From: Virgisporangium aliadipatigenens
GTDB taxonomy: Bacteria; Actinomycetota; Actinomycetes; Mycobacteriales; Micromonosporaceae
Length of the DNA: 64,000 nucleotides
Direction of reading: 5' to 3'
NCBI RefSeq assembly: GCF_016863615.1
Contig: NZ_BOPF01000020.1
Span: forward strand, 1 to 64,000
A model generated the notes under the pieces. It had not been told where the DNA came from. It did not search any database and saw nothing but the letters and a program-made list of their open reading frames with translations. Made by a program: the position numbers and the translations under genes. Shown here in pieces: positions 7,502-15,452 of this stretch. The stretch's first letter is position 1. Every line of letters begins with the position of its first letter.

Positions 7502-8518
7502 GTGAGCGCCCCCGCAGCCCCGCTGTTGCTCGTCGTCGACGGCAACAGCATGCTGCACAGGGCCTACCATGCCGCCGCTACCGGGAAGCTGCTCGACGCG
7601 TACGGCCGGCCGGTGTGGGCGTTGAAGGGACTCGTCACCTCCGTGGCGCGCGCCGCGGCCAGGCTACGCCCCCAGGCCGTCCTGGTCGGGTTCGACTGCG
7701 CGGAGCAGTCGGCGCGCCGCGCCGCGGACCACCTGTACAAGGCGCAGCGCGCGGAGAAGCCGGCGGAGCTGCGCGAACAGATCGAAGCGGCGCCCGCGCT
7801 GATCCGCGAGACGGCGCTGGCGGTGGCCGTTCCGCCGGCTTACGAGGCGGACGACGTGCTCGCCAGTTCGGCCGTGCTGGCGCGGGCCAACGGGTGGCGG
7901 TGCGTGCTGATGACCAGCGACCGGGACGCGTTCGCGCTCGTCGACGAGCACACGTCGGTGCTGCGGGTGCGAAACGGCGGGCTCGACGAGTCCGTGCTCG
8001 TGACGGCCGCGTCGCTCCCCCGGCACACCAACGGCGTGCAGGGCTGGCAGTACCGCGACTACGCGGCACTGCGCGGCGACCCGTCGGACAACCTGCCGGG
8101 CGTGCGCGGCTTCGGGCCGGCTACCGCGGCGCGGCTGCTGATGACGTTCCCCCGGATCGAGGAAGCCTGGGAGGCGATCGACAGCGGGCGGGACGCGGAC
8201 GTCGTGGCGGTCGTGGGCGGCCGGGCGGCGCATCATCTCGGCACGGCCGAGGGACGCGCGGCGGTGGCCCGCAACCGGCGGCTCATGCGGATGCGCACGG
8301 ACCTGGAGCTGCCCGCGCTCGACGCGATGCGACTGCCGGTGCGGCTGCAGCTGATGCGGGAGGTGCTGGCCCGGCGCGGGATCCGGCTCGGGCCGTCGCT
8401 GTGGGCGCTGACCGGCGGGGATCCGCCGCCGCCACCGGACGCGCCGGCGCCGCGCCAGCCGGCCCGCTCGGCCGCGGAAAGGCGTCGCCCGCAGGCCGGG
8501 CAGCTGGCACTGTTCTGA
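7502..8518 (+). CDS. 5'-3' exonuclease (flap endonuclease family)
   Basis: The 338-residue protein matches the 5'-nuclease domain of bacterial DNA polymerase I without the polymerase. Visible motifs are VDGNSMLHRAY, the acidic YEADDVLAS, TSDRDAFALV, and the helix-3-turn-helix GDPSDNLPGVRG. These coordinate two metal ions and bind DNA. A Pro/Arg-rich tail (from about 305) ends in QLALF, which resembles the bacterial sliding-clamp binding motif. The GTG start was chosen because homology begins at once. It follows the receiver gene by ten bases but is functionally unrelated as far as I can see. Confidence 0.9.
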   Translation: MSAPAAPLLLVVDGNSMLHRAYHAAATGKLLDAYGRPVWALKGLVTSVARAAARLRPQAVLVGFDCAEQSARRAADHLYKAQRAEKPAELREQIEAAPALIRETALAVAVPPAYEADDVLASSAVLARANGWRCVLMTSDRDAFALVDEHTSVLRVRNGGLDESVLVTAASLPRHTNGVQGWQYRDYAALRGDPSDNLPGVRGFGPATAARLLMTFPRIEEAWEAIDSGRDADVVAVVGGRAAHHLGTAEGRAAVARNRRLMRMRTDLELPALDAMRLPVRLQLMREVLARRGIRLGPSLWALTGGDPPPPPDAPAPRQPARSAAERRRPQAGQLALF

Positions 8519-8521
8519 CGT

Positions 8522-8920
8522 ATGGGTGAGATCGCTTATGCGTGGCGGGGTGCGTTCGACAACGCGGAGGTCAACGCGCTGCACGCGGAGGGCTTCGACC
8601 ACCGGGTGCTGGACGACGACTGGTGGGGCCAGGTCAACCGGCACAGCCTGGGCTGGGTGGTCGCCCGCGACGGCGGGTCGCTGGTCGGCTTCGTCAACGT
8701 GGCGTGGGACGGGATGATCCACGCGTTCGTCCTGGACACGCTCGTGCGCGCGGACAGGCGCCGCCACGGGATCGGCGCCGCCCTCGTCCGCATCGCCGTG
8801 GACGAGGCGCGCAAGGCGGGCTGCGAGTGGCTGCACGTGGACTTCGACCCGCACCTGACGGACTTCTACCTCGGGGCGTGCGGGTTCACCCCCACGGACG
8901 CCGGGCTCGTCCGGCTGTGA
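8522..8920 (+). CDS. GNAT-family N-acetyltransferase
   Basis: This 132-residue protein is a single GNAT domain. The acetyl-CoA pyrophosphate loop is in RRHGIGAAL (R/QxxGxG/A type, about residue 80), preceded by the strand AFVLDTLVRADR. The C-terminal LGACGFTPT is also typical. The substrate cannot be inferred. The ATG lies three bases after the exonuclease stop, so the two are probably co-transcribed. Confidence 0.85.
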   Translation: MGEIAYAWRGAFDNAEVNALHAEGFDHRVLDDDWWGQVNRHSLGWVVARDGGSLVGFVNVAWDGMIHAFVLDTLVRADRRRHGIGAALVRIAVDEARKAGCEWLHVDFDPHLTDFYLGACGFTPTDAGLVRL

Positions 8921-9035
8921 CGTCGAGGTGACACCCGGATTGGCGTCCCCCGGCCACATATTCATGTAGCTGTCCCCCAGAAACGGACCTTCCCTAGCGT
9001 GATGGTGCAAAGCCGTCTCCTGGGGAGGAAGACCC

Positions 9036-11231
9036 ATGATCAGAGAAGGGCTGTTCGCGACACTCCTGCTGCTCGGCACCGCCACGCCGGCCGCGGCCGC
9101 GCCGCCCGAGGGCACCGTCGACGCGCTGGGCGGCCCGACCGCCGTCGCCGACTCGTACATCGTCGTCCTGAAGGACACCGCCGTGCCGAGGGACGCCGCC
9201 GACGTCGACAGGGCGGCGCACTCGCTGGCCGCCACGTACGGCGGCGGCGTCGCCCGCACCTACCGGCACGCGCTGCGCGGCTTCGAGGCCCGCATCACCG
9301 AACGCGCCGCCAAGCGCCTCGCCGCCGACCCGACGGTCGCCTCGGTGACCCAGAACCACACGGTGCGGGCCGACGACACGCAGAGTCCCACCCCGTCGTG
9401 GGGCCTCGACCGGGTCGACCAGCGCACGCTGCCGACCGACAACTCCTACACCTACCCGAACGTCTCGCCCGGCGTGCGCGCCTACGTGATCGACACCGGC
9501 ATCAACCTGACGCACACCGAGTTCGCCGGCCGGGTCGTCTCCGGCTGGGACTTCGTCGACAACGACGGCGACGCCACGGACTGCGCGGGCCACGGCTCCC
9601 ACGTGGCCGGCACGATCGGCGGCAGGTCGTTCGGCGTGGCCAAGAACGTGCAGCTCGTGGCCGTGCGGGTGCTCGGCTGCAACGGCAGCGGCAGCATCGC
9701 CGGGGTGATCGCCGGCATCGACTGGGTGACCGCCGACCACGACCCGGGCGAACTGGCCGTCGCGAACATGAGCCTCGGCGGCACCAAGTCGGCCACCATG
9801 GAGAACGCGGTCACCAGGTCGATCGCCGACGGCGTCAGCTACTCGCTCTCGGCCGGCAACGGCCGGGGCGCGGACGCCTGCGGGCAGAGCCCCGCCGGCA
9901 CCCCGAACGCCCTCACCGTCGCCGCGACCGACCGGACCGACGCGCGCGCCCCCTACTCCGACATCGGCGCGTGCGTGGACCTCTTCGCGCCCGGCACCGA
10001 CATCGTCTCGGCCTGGATCGGCGGCGACACCGCCACGTCGACGGTCAGCGGCACCTCGATGGCGGCGCCGCACGTGGCCGGCGCGGCGGCGCTGGTCCTC
10101 GCCGACCACCCGACGTTCACGCCGGCCGACGTCGCCGCGGAACTCCTCACCGACAGCACGCCGGACGTGGTCACCGACGCCGGCGCCGGAACGCCGAACA
10201 AGCTGCTGCACGTCGACCCGGTGACGGCGGCCGACGACTTCGCCCTGACGGCGGCGCCCACGTCCGCGCGCACCGCGACCATCACCGCCACGCTCACCAA
10301 GGGCGCGGCGCAGCAGGTCACCCTGACGGCGGGCGGCGTCCCGGCCGGCGCCACCGCGACCTTCGCGCCGAGCACGATCGACTCGGCCGGCGGCACCAGC
10401 ACCCTCACGATCGCCACGAGCGCGAGCACCGCACCCGGCACGTACACGATCACCGTGGTCGGCACCGGGACGGCCGCCACCCGGGCGACGACCTACACGC
10501 TCACCGTCGACAACTCGCCCGGCTGCGTCGGCGCGAACTCCACCGACACGCCGCTGCCCGGTGGCAACTGGGTCGAGGCGGCCGTCACGATCAGCGGCTG
10601 CACCGGCAACGCCGCCGTGAACAGCACGATCGAGGTGCACATCCAGCACGGCCACGTCGACGACCTGGAGGTGGAACTGCAGGCGCCGGACGGCACCGAC
10701 TACATGCTGCTGTCGCGCACCGGCGAGGACTTCGACAACGTCGACTACACGTTCACGCACGACCTGACGTCCGAGGCGGCGAACGGCGTCTGGAAGCTGC
10801 GCGTGCTCGACAACGGGCCGTTCGACAGCGGGTTCTTCGACTCGTGGACGATCGACCTGGCGGGTGCGGACCTGCCGGCGCCGGCGTGCGGCGGGGCGTC
10901 CACAGCGGACTCGGAGAAGTTCGGTGACATGGCGGGGGCGCAGACCACGATCGCGGTGACGGGCTGCGACCGGGCCCCCTCGCGGGGCGCCTACGTGGAG
11001 TACCGCGTCATCCACCCGTGGGAGCGGGACCTGGGCATCTACCTGATCGCGCCGGACGGCACCCGCTACACGCTGCAGGAGTTCTGGCCGACCGGCCGCA
11101 CGGACGTGTTCCGCACCGCGATCGTGAACGTCTCCGACAAGAACGCCAACGGCACCTGGACGCTGCGCGCCGAGGACGCCTCGTGGGGGACCGAGCCCGG
11201 CTGGATCGACGGCTGGAAGCTCACCCTGTAG
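9036..11231 (+). CDS. Secreted subtilisin-like protease with two P domains
   Basis: This 731-residue pre-pro-protein starts with a signal peptide (about 1-24, ending AAAA), an inhibitor I9 prodomain (about 34-115) and an S8 catalytic domain with Asp153 (VIDTG), His186 (GHGSHVAG) and Ser341 (GTSMAAPH). A beta-sandwich linker (about 405-490) leads to two C-terminal proprotein-convertase P domains (about 500-610 and 620-731), each with HVDDLEVEL- or WERDLGIYL-like cores and a closing W-T/K-L motif. It is an extracellular endopeptidase. The ribosome binding site GGGGAGGA precedes the ATG. A 12-bp hairpin terminator follows, so it is monocistronic. Confidence 0.93.
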   Translation: MIREGLFATLLLLGTATPAAAAPPEGTVDALGGPTAVADSYIVVLKDTAVPRDAADVDRAAHSLAATYGGGVARTYRHALRGFEARITERAAKRLAADPTVASVTQNHTVRADDTQSPTPSWGLDRVDQRTLPTDNSYTYPNVSPGVRAYVIDTGINLTHTEFAGRVVSGWDFVDNDGDATDCAGHGSHVAGTIGGRSFGVAKNVQLVAVRVLGCNGSGSIAGVIAGIDWVTADHDPGELAVANMSLGGTKSATMENAVTRSIADGVSYSLSAGNGRGADACGQSPAGTPNALTVAATDRTDARAPYSDIGACVDLFAPGTDIVSAWIGGDTATSTVSGTSMAAPHVAGAAALVLADHPTFTPADVAAELLTDSTPDVVTDAGAGTPNKLLHVDPVTAADDFALTAAPTSARTATITATLTKGAAQQVTLTAGGVPAGATATFAPSTIDSAGGTSTLTIATSASTAPGTYTITVVGTGTAATRATTYTLTVDNSPGCVGANSTDTPLPGGNWVEAAVTISGCTGNAAVNSTIEVHIQHGHVDDLEVELQAPDGTDYMLLSRTGEDFDNVDYTFTHDLTSEAANGVWKLRVLDNGPFDSGFFDSWTIDLAGADLPAPACGGASTADSEKFGDMAGAQTTIAVTGCDRAPSRGAYVEYRVIHPWERDLGIYLIAPDGTRYTLQEFWPTGRTDVFRTAIVNVSDKNANGTWTLRAEDASWGTEPGWIDGWKLTL

Positions 11232-11251
11232 GACCATTTCGGTGGCAGATC

Positions 11252-11286
11252 ACGGACCCGACGTGCACGAACGGCGTCGGGTCCGT
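11252..11286 (+). terminator. Hairpin terminator after the subtilase gene
   Basis: A perfect 12-bp stem (11252-11263 with 11275-11286; ACGGACCCGACG and its complement) encloses an 11-base loop and is followed by TTCCTT. It starts 20 bases after the subtilase stop and ends 12 bases before the next gene's ATG. Confidence 0.85.
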
Positions 11287-11298
11287 TTCCTTGTCATC

Positions 11299-11808
11299 AT
11301 GCGGATACTCGGGGTCGATCTCGGCGAGGTGCGCCAGACGGACGGCTTCACCTGCGGTCCCACGACGGCGCTCGTCGCCGCCGCCCTGCTCGACGAGGCG
11401 TACGCGGCGGCGCTGGACCGCACCCCCGAGGGCCTCGCCCGCGAGCAGCACCGCCTGCACCGCGCCGCCAACACGGTCTGGCCGCGCCGGCTCGGCACCA
11501 CCCCGGCCGGCGTCGCGGCCCTGATCTCCGCGCACGGCGTGCCGTACCGGTGGCGCCGGTTCCGCCGCGGGGACGCGCTGGACGACGTGGCCGAGGCCGT
11601 CGGTCGCCGCCTGCCGGTCGCGCTCCTCGTGGGCAGGGTGATCCCGCGCCATTGGCTCCTTCTGGTCGAACATCCGCAGCCCGACACCTATCACCTGTTC
11701 GACCCGTCGTCGGGCCGGCTGCGGGAGGTGGGCGTCGACGCCCTGCGGTCGCACCGGATGAGCCCGGGCTTCCCGCGCGCCTACGCCCTCGTCGTCCCCC
11801 GGGGCTAA
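11299..11808 (+). CDS. C39-like cysteine peptidase domain protein
   Basis: The 169-residue protein has the order Cys-His-Asp expected for a papain-like/C39-type fold: Cys19 in DGFTCGPTT, His118 in PRHWLLLVE and Asp135 in FDPSSG. It has no signal peptide and no ABC transporter domain, so it is not a bacteriocin exporter. It may be a cytoplasmic peptidase, amidase or transglutaminase-like enzyme. The start at 11299 follows the terminator hairpin of the upstream protease. Its stop overlaps that of the convergent DinB gene. Confidence 0.65.
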   Translation: MRILGVDLGEVRQTDGFTCGPTTALVAAALLDEAYAAALDRTPEGLAREQHRLHRAANTVWPRRLGTTPAGVAALISAHGVPYRWRRFRRGDALDDVAEAVGRRLPVALLVGRVIPRHWLLLVEHPQPDTYHLFDPSSGRLREVGVDALRSHRMSPGFPRAYALVVPRG

Positions 11809-12308
11809 CCCATCGTCTTCTGGCCGTCGATCGTCTCCCGGATGATGTCGGCGTGCCCGGCGTGCTGCGACGTCTCGGCGATGATGTGCAGCAGCACGCG
11901 CCGCACCGACCACGACGCCCCCGGCTCGAACCAGGGCGCCTCCGGCAGCGGGTGCGACGCGTCCAGGTCGAGCGTGGCGGCGAGTTCGTCGGTGCGTGCG
12001 GCCACCTTCTCGTACTCCGCCAGCAGGCCGGCCAGGGTCTCGCCCTCGACCATGCGGAAGCCGTCGACCCAGTCGGACGGCTCGGCCAGCATCGCCTCCG
12101 CGCCCCCGGTGGCGAACGCCGCCCAGCCGTTCTCGGTGGCGGAGACGTGCTTGATCAGCCCGCCCAGGCTCAGCGCGCTGGCGGTGGGTGTCCGCTTCGC
12201 CTGCTCGTCGGTCAGCCCCCGCACGGTGTGCTTGAGGAATCCGCGGTGCCGCTGCAGCAGCGCCAGGATGTCGGCGCGTTCTCCGGTGACGGTCGTCGGC
12301 GTGGTCAC
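11805..12308 (-). CDS. DinB-family protein
   Basis: The 167-residue protein is a DinB/DUF664-type four-helix bundle. The metal-site histidines are in LIKHVSATE (about residue 54), LLHIIAETSQHAGHADIIRE (about 140-150), the typical HxxxH pattern. In actinomycetes these often act as mycothiol-dependent or other thiol transferases, so a detoxification role is possible. It ends sharing four bases with the convergent C39-like gene. Confidence 0.85.
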   Translation of the reverse strand: MTTPTTVTGERADILALLQRHRGFLKHTVRGLTDEQAKRTPTASALSLGGLIKHVSATENGWAAFATGGAEAMLAEPSDWVDGFRMVEGETLAGLLAEYEKVAARTDELAATLDLDASHPLPEAPWFEPGASWSVRRVLLHIIAETSQHAGHADIIRETIDGQKTMG

Positions 12309-12362
12309 ATCTGCTCCTCGGGCGATGGGGCCGGTCCAGCCCGGCTTCGACGATGAGTCTTC

Positions 12363-12419
12363 CGGATGATCCGGTCAGGTTCCGGCCTCTTCTCCGGATG
12401 GACGTCCCGTCTTCGGATG
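12363..12419. promoter_or_regulatory. Three CGGATG direct repeats upstream of the CPBP gene
   Basis: CGGATG occurs at 12363-12368, 12395-12400 and 12414-12419, each preceded by a T/C-rich TCTTC or TTCTC element. They lie in the 191-base gap between the divergent DinB and CPBP genes. This could be a binding-site array, but the match is short and no regulator is indicated. Confidence 0.3.
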
Positions 12420-12499
12420 GGCATCCCCCGTCCGAGCTACCGGGAAGTGCCCTCCGCGCGGTGACGATCGGCGGCGCCGTGATCCATAGCGTTTCGTCC

Positions 12500-13321
12500 A
12501 TGAGATTCCTCAAGCAGTTCGCGGTGATCGTGCCGTTGTTCCTGGTCGGCAACGTCACGATCGCCGCCGTGAGCGGCACCTTCCTGCCCCTGTTCCTCGG
12601 GCCGGCGTTCGCGGTGGCGGGCGTCGCCGCCTACCGGTGGATCGTGCGGCGCACCGAGCACCGCGACGTGACGGAGCTGGCCCGCGACGGCGCCCGTCCG
12701 GCGCTGAGGCGCGGCGCGCTCCTCGGAGTCGGCCTCTTCTCCCTGGTCATCGCCGTCATCGCGCTCTTCGGCGGCTACTCGGTCGAGGGCTACGGCTCGC
12801 TGTGGAGCGCGCTCGCCGTCACCGGCGGCATGGCCTGCGCGGCCACCATGGAGGAACTGGCCTTCCGCGGCCTGCTCTTCCGCACGCTCGAGGAGCGCTT
12901 CGGCACCTACCGGTCGATGGCCGTCTCCGGCGCCCTGTTCGGCCTCCTGCACCTGGTCAACTCGGGCGCCACGCTGCGGGGCGCGATCGCCATCGCGTTC
13001 CAGGCGGGGCTGATGCTCGCCGCGGTCTATGCCGCGACCCGCTCGCTCTGGCTGCCGATCGGGATCCACTTCGGGTGGAACGTCGCCCAGGGCGCGATCT
13101 TCGGCACCACCGTCTCGGGCGCGGAGGACGCGCGGAAGGGGCTGCTCGACGGCGTGCTCGACGGGCCGGCCGCGCTGACCGGCGGCGGCTTCGGGCCGGA
13201 GGGCAGCGTCCTGTCGGTGCTGGTCGGGCTGGCCGTGACGGTCGTCTTCCTGCGCATCGCCAAGCGTCGTGGGAACGTGGTGCCCGCCCGCCGCCGCGCC
13301 ACCACTACGCTTCCCGCATGA
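12500..13321 (+). CDS. CPBP-family intramembrane metalloprotease
   Basis: This 273-residue polytopic membrane protein has the three CPBP (Abi/CAAX protease) motifs: EELAFRGLLF with Glu118-Glu119 and the following Arg, FGLLHLVNS, and GIHFGWNVAQ. About seven hydrophobic segments are visible. Family members cleave prenylated proteins or peptides or act in bacteriocin immunity. I chose the ATG at 12500, where the first membrane helix begins. An orphan response regulator starts 28 bases after its stop. Confidence 0.88.
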   Translation: MRFLKQFAVIVPLFLVGNVTIAAVSGTFLPLFLGPAFAVAGVAAYRWIVRRTEHRDVTELARDGARPALRRGALLGVGLFSLVIAVIALFGGYSVEGYGSLWSALAVTGGMACAATMEELAFRGLLFRTLEERFGTYRSMAVSGALFGLLHLVNSGATLRGAIAIAFQAGLMLAAVYAATRSLWLPIGIHFGWNVAQGAIFGTTVSGAEDARKGLLDGVLDGPAALTGGGFGPEGSVLSVLVGLAVTVVFLRIAKRRGNVVPARRRATTTLPA

Positions 13322-13349
13322 TCCCGCGGCACCCGCTGAGAGGAAAACC

Positions 13350-14009
13350 GTGAGCGACAGGATCCGGGTGCTGGTCGCCGACGACCAGGCGCTGATCCGC
13401 ACCGGGTTCATGACGATCATCGGTGCGCAGCCGGACATGGCGGCCGTCGGCGAGTGCGGCGACGGCCGCCAGGCGGTCGAACTCGCCGGCCGGCTGAAGC
13501 CCGACGTGGTGGTGATGGACGTGCGCATGCCGGTGCTGGACGGCATCGCGGCGACCCGCCAGCTGGCCGGCGCCGGCGTGGCGCACCCGGTCAAGGTGCT
13601 GGTCGTGACGACGTTCAACCTCGACGAGTACGTGTACGAGGCGCTGCGCGCCGGGGCGAGCGGCTTCCTGCTCAAGGACGCCCCGCCCGCCCAGCTCCTG
13701 AACGGCATCCGTACCGTCGCCTCCGGCGCCGCGCTGCTCGCCCCCGAGGTGACCCGCCAGCTCGTCGGCAGGTACGCGGCCCGCATCCGCCCGCCGGCCG
13801 GCGACTCGGACGGCGGCCCGCTGACCCCCCGCGAGCTGGAGGTCCTGAAGCTCATCGCGACGGGCCTGTCGAACAGCGAGATCGCGGCGGAGCTGGTGAT
13901 CAGCCACGAGACCGTGAAGACCTACGTCTCCCGGATCCTGACCAAGCTCGACCTGCGCGACCGGGTGCAGGCGGTGGTGTACGCCTACCGCACCGGCCTC
14001 GTGGCCTGA
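13350..14009 (+). CDS. NarL/FixJ-type response regulator (orphan)
   Basis: This 219-residue protein has a receiver (1-120; ADDQ acidic pair, phospho-Asp in VVMDVRMP near residue 54, Lys in LLKDAP) and a LuxR-type DNA-binding domain (about 150-215; LTPRELEVLKLIATGLSNSEIA). The GTG at 13350 has an AGAGGA ribosome binding site six bases ahead. No kinase gene is adjacent, so it is an orphan or works with a distant kinase. Co-transcription with the CPBP protease upstream is plausible. Confidence 0.9.
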   Translation: MSDRIRVLVADDQALIRTGFMTIIGAQPDMAAVGECGDGRQAVELAGRLKPDVVVMDVRMPVLDGIAATRQLAGAGVAHPVKVLVVTTFNLDEYVYEALRAGASGFLLKDAPPAQLLNGIRTVASGAALLAPEVTRQLVGRYAARIRPPAGDSDGGPLTPRELEVLKLIATGLSNSEIAAELVISHETVKTYVSRILTKLDLRDRVQAVVYAYRTGLVA

Positions 14010-14015
14010 TCACCT

Positions 14016-14855
14016 CTACAGCCTGGCGGCCGCCGCCTTGATGTCGTCGGCGAACGAGGAGACCTGCGTGTACACGCCCGGGAAGTCCGCCCGCGCGCAC
14101 CCGTTGCCGAAGCTCACGATGCCGACCTGCACGAACCGGCCGTTGCCGAGGTCACGCACCATCGGGCCGCCCGAGTCGCCCTGACAGGAGTCGATCTCCT
14201 TGGTCAGGAACCCGGCGCACAGGTGCGCGTTCGCGTCGTAGACGAACCCGGCCGCCTCGTAGTTCTGCTCGCAGGTGGCGTCGGTGACCGAGGGAACCTC
14301 CGCCTTGCGCAGGAACCGCTTCTGGCCGCCACCCTCGGCCGAGGCGCCCCAGCCCATGATGTCGAACCGGCCCTTGTCGTTGTCCGCGTTCTCGGCGATC
14401 GGCAGCGTCGGCAGGTCGATCGCCCGCTGCAGCTTGATCAGCGCCCAGTCGTTGACCAGGGCGAACGACGTATTGCTCGACTGGAACACCAGATCCGGTG
14501 CGATCGTGATGGACGTCGAGCGCACCACGATCCGGTTGGGATCCTGGAGGTCGACCGTGCCGGCCGTGGCGGTGATGGTGGTCTCCGGCCCGTTGCCGAA
14601 GTCCGTGACGCAGTGCGCCGCCGTCAGCACGATGTCCTGCTCGAACAGCGCCCCGCCGCAGCCCATCGAGAGCCGCACCATCCACGGGAACTCGTTCGCC
14701 TCGGCGCGGTTGCCGCCGACAATCTTGGTGCTGACGTCCGGGTCCGGCTGCGTCATCGCGTTGGCCGTGCCCAGTGCTGTTGCGAGACCCGCGACGACGG
14801 CGGCTGCGATCACGCCACGCCGCAGCAGCCACGCCTTGCGCGACCGACCACCCAT
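14016..14855 (-). CDS. Secreted trypsin-like serine protease
   Basis: The 279-residue precursor has a signal peptide (Arg-rich start, hydrophobic 14-33), a short propeptide and the activation site before IVGG at 45-48. The catalytic triad is His81 (TAAHC), Asp136 (NDWALIKL) and Ser228 (GDSGGP). Asp222, six residues before the serine, is the trypsin-type specificity residue, so cleavage after Arg/Lys is expected. The start at 14855 is supported by GGGGAGGA about six bases upstream. It is monocistronic and convergent with the response regulator. Confidence 0.92.
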   Translation of the reverse strand: MGGRSRKAWLLRRGVIAAAVVAGLATALGTANAMTQPDPDVSTKIVGGNRAEANEFPWMVRLSMGCGGALFEQDIVLTAAHCVTDFGNGPETTITATAGTVDLQDPNRIVVRSTSITIAPDLVFQSSNTSFALVNDWALIKLQRAIDLPTLPIAENADNDKGRFDIMGWGASAEGGGQKRFLRKAEVPSVTDATCEQNYEAAGFVYDANAHLCAGFLTKEIDSCQGDSGGPMVRDLGNGRFVQVGIVSFGNGCARADFPGVYTQVSSFADDIKAAAARL

Positions 14856-14955
14856 CCCATTTCCTCCCCAAGCTTGAACTTGTCTGCTGGGGTACGGATG
14901 GGACCGGCGTTTCACTCTGCACGAAAGCGAAACTTCAGGGGCAAATCCTGTGCGT

Positions 14956-15369
14956 TTAAGGCTCCCTGAGCATCGCGTCGAGGATTTCGCCGAGTGTCTC
15001 GCGCTGCTCCGCGCTCAGCGGCGCGAACGACCTCCGCAGCGCCGCGCTGACCCGCTTCTGCCCGTCGGCGCGGATCGACTCGCCCCGTTCGGTGATCCGG
15101 TGCTTGACGGCGCGCCCCGGGCCGGGGACCCGTTCGATGAGCGCGCGCTCGACCATGCGCGCCGCGAGCGTCCCGAACGCCTGCTCGGTCTGGAACGTCA
15201 GCGCGGCCAGTTCGCGCAGCGACGCGTCGGGGTGCCGGTGCAGGTGGCGCAGGACGTCCCACTGGACGAGCGAGACGCCGAGGTCCGCCAGTGCGGCGGT
15301 CAGGGCGCGGTGGTGGCGGTGCTGCAGGCGCTTGACGGACAGCCCGAGTTCCTCGACGGTGCGGCTCAC
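14956..15369 (-). CDS. MarR-family transcriptional regulator
   Basis: The protein of about 137 residues has the MarR winged helix: LVQWDVLRHLHRHPDASLRELAA as the helix pair, FQTEQAFGTLAARMVERALIER as the recognition helix, and a wing in PGPGRAVKHRITERG. I prefer the GTG at 15369 over the upstream frame start at 15414, because the latter would place a likely operator inside the gene. It is divergent from an alpha/beta hydrolase, the classic layout in which MarR represses itself and a detoxifying enzyme. Confidence 0.85.
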   Translation of the reverse strand: MSRTVEELGLSVKRLQHRHHRALTAALADLGVSLVQWDVLRHLHRHPDASLRELAALTFQTEQAFGTLAARMVERALIERVPGPGRAVKHRITERGESIRADGQKRVSAALRRSFAPLSAEQRETLGEILDAMLREP

Positions 15370-15392
15370 GTCAGGAGCATACCCACGGTTGT

Positions 15393-15430
15393 TTAGCCAC
15401 GCCTCCTTAACCACGCTTGTTTAACTAAAC
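15393..15430. promoter_or_regulatory. Putative MarR operator region
   Basis: Direct repeats TTAGCCACGC (15393-15402) and TTAACCACGC (15407-15416) lie next to an inverted repeat GTTTA-AC-TAAAC (15419-15430). The region is AT-rich relative to its surroundings and sits between the divergent MarR and hydrolase genes, as expected for a MarR-controlled promoter. Confidence 0.55.
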
Positions 15431-15452
15431 ATGTTGAGTTACGGTGAACGGC

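Noticed and set aside
8994-11237. 747-residue antisense frame over the subtilase gene
   Set aside because: The plus-strand protease has complete S8 and P-domain motifs; the antisense frame is a GC-rich shadow.
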